This document shows positions 63,977-64,000 of a stretch of 64,000 nucleotides of DNA, one piece after another. The DNA is taken from the NCBI GenBank assembly GCA_933822405.4, contig CAKOGP040000003.1, positions 1 through 64,000 of the forward strand, given 5' to 3'. The notes beneath the pieces were generated by a model. The model was given only the letters and a program-made list of their open reading frames with translations, did not search any database and had not been told where the DNA came from. Origin of the DNA: Cylindrotheca closterium. Lineage: Eukaryota; Bacillariophyta; Bacillariophyceae; Bacillariales; Bacillariaceae. The translations under genes were made by a program, and so were the position numbers. Each line of letters starts with the position of its first letter. Position 1 is the first letter of the stretch.

Positions 63977-64000
63977 GACACGGGAAAGATTGGATGGACT

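Noticed and set aside
1..64000. CRISPR arrays, operons, rRNA genes or retroelement polyproteins
   Set aside because: The tandem repeats seen have no regular unique spacers; genes are intron-bearing and monocistronic; no rRNA-like or reverse-transcriptase sequence was recognised.

Overview
This window is nuclear DNA from a stramenopile, most likely a pennate diatom. Genes are mostly 1-3 kb with zero to four short GT-AG introns (about 80-270 bp), on both strands, separated by AT-rich spacers. Several families are, to my knowledge, typical of diatom genomes: stand-alone helicase-associated (HA) domain proteins, genes with the domain I recognise as DUF6824, a small 'WY' conserved-hypothetical family, and an ion channel whose N-terminus looks like a bipartite plastid presequence. 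I cannot name the genus.

Layout. 0-7 kb: three HA-domain genes, two of them nearly identical and inverted around a type II membrane SGNH-esterase-like gene. 8-11 kb: a two-exon DUF6824 gene, a terminal-inverted-repeat (TIR) element and a small HEPN-like protein carrying lipidation motifs at both ends. 11-20 kb: a PX/coiled-coil/calpain fusion, then a tandem duplication of the calpain 5' end plus an agmatine deiminase gene. The downstream deiminase copy is intact. The upstream copy is a pseudogene whose 5' half has been replaced by about 2.15 kb of unfamiliar DNA coding for a secreted protein of unknown function. 20-28 kb: a WY-family protein, a THUMPD1/TAN1-like tRNA-modification cofactor, a microsatellite, a TA-flanked MITE-like element and a CRAL-TRIO/DUF6824 fusion. 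28-39 kb: a multi-pass membrane protein, a Rab GTPase, a myristoylated low-complexity protein with a PYM/eIF2A-like tail, a tRNA-dihydrouridine synthase and a metallophosphoesterase-like protein with degenerate motifs. 39-46 kb: a three-exon DUF6824 gene, a membrane-anchored sulfotransferase-like protein, and two decayed 1.7 kb tandem copies of an unrecognised gene. 46-54 kb: three close DUF6824 paralogues, an acidic low-complexity protein and a second WY-family protein. 54-64 kb: tRNA-Trp(CCA), palindrome-rich tandem repeats, a plastid-type K+ channel with a zinc ribbon, a protein kinase with a 26-nt micro-exon, and a Kelch-BTB protein.

Functionally the window is mixed. It contains signalling and trafficking genes (kinase, Rab, calpain, CRAL-TRIO), tRNA maturation genes (dihydrouridine synthase, THUMP protein, tRNA-Trp) and lineage-expanded probable nucleic-acid-binding families (HA, DUF6824) that have been copied locally. 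There is no operon structure. Coordinates for multi-exon genes are outer limits; exon limits are in the evidence and come from splice-site reading and frame continuity, not transcripts. Several initiator positions were moved to an in-frame ATG where the longest open frame began at TTG or GTG.
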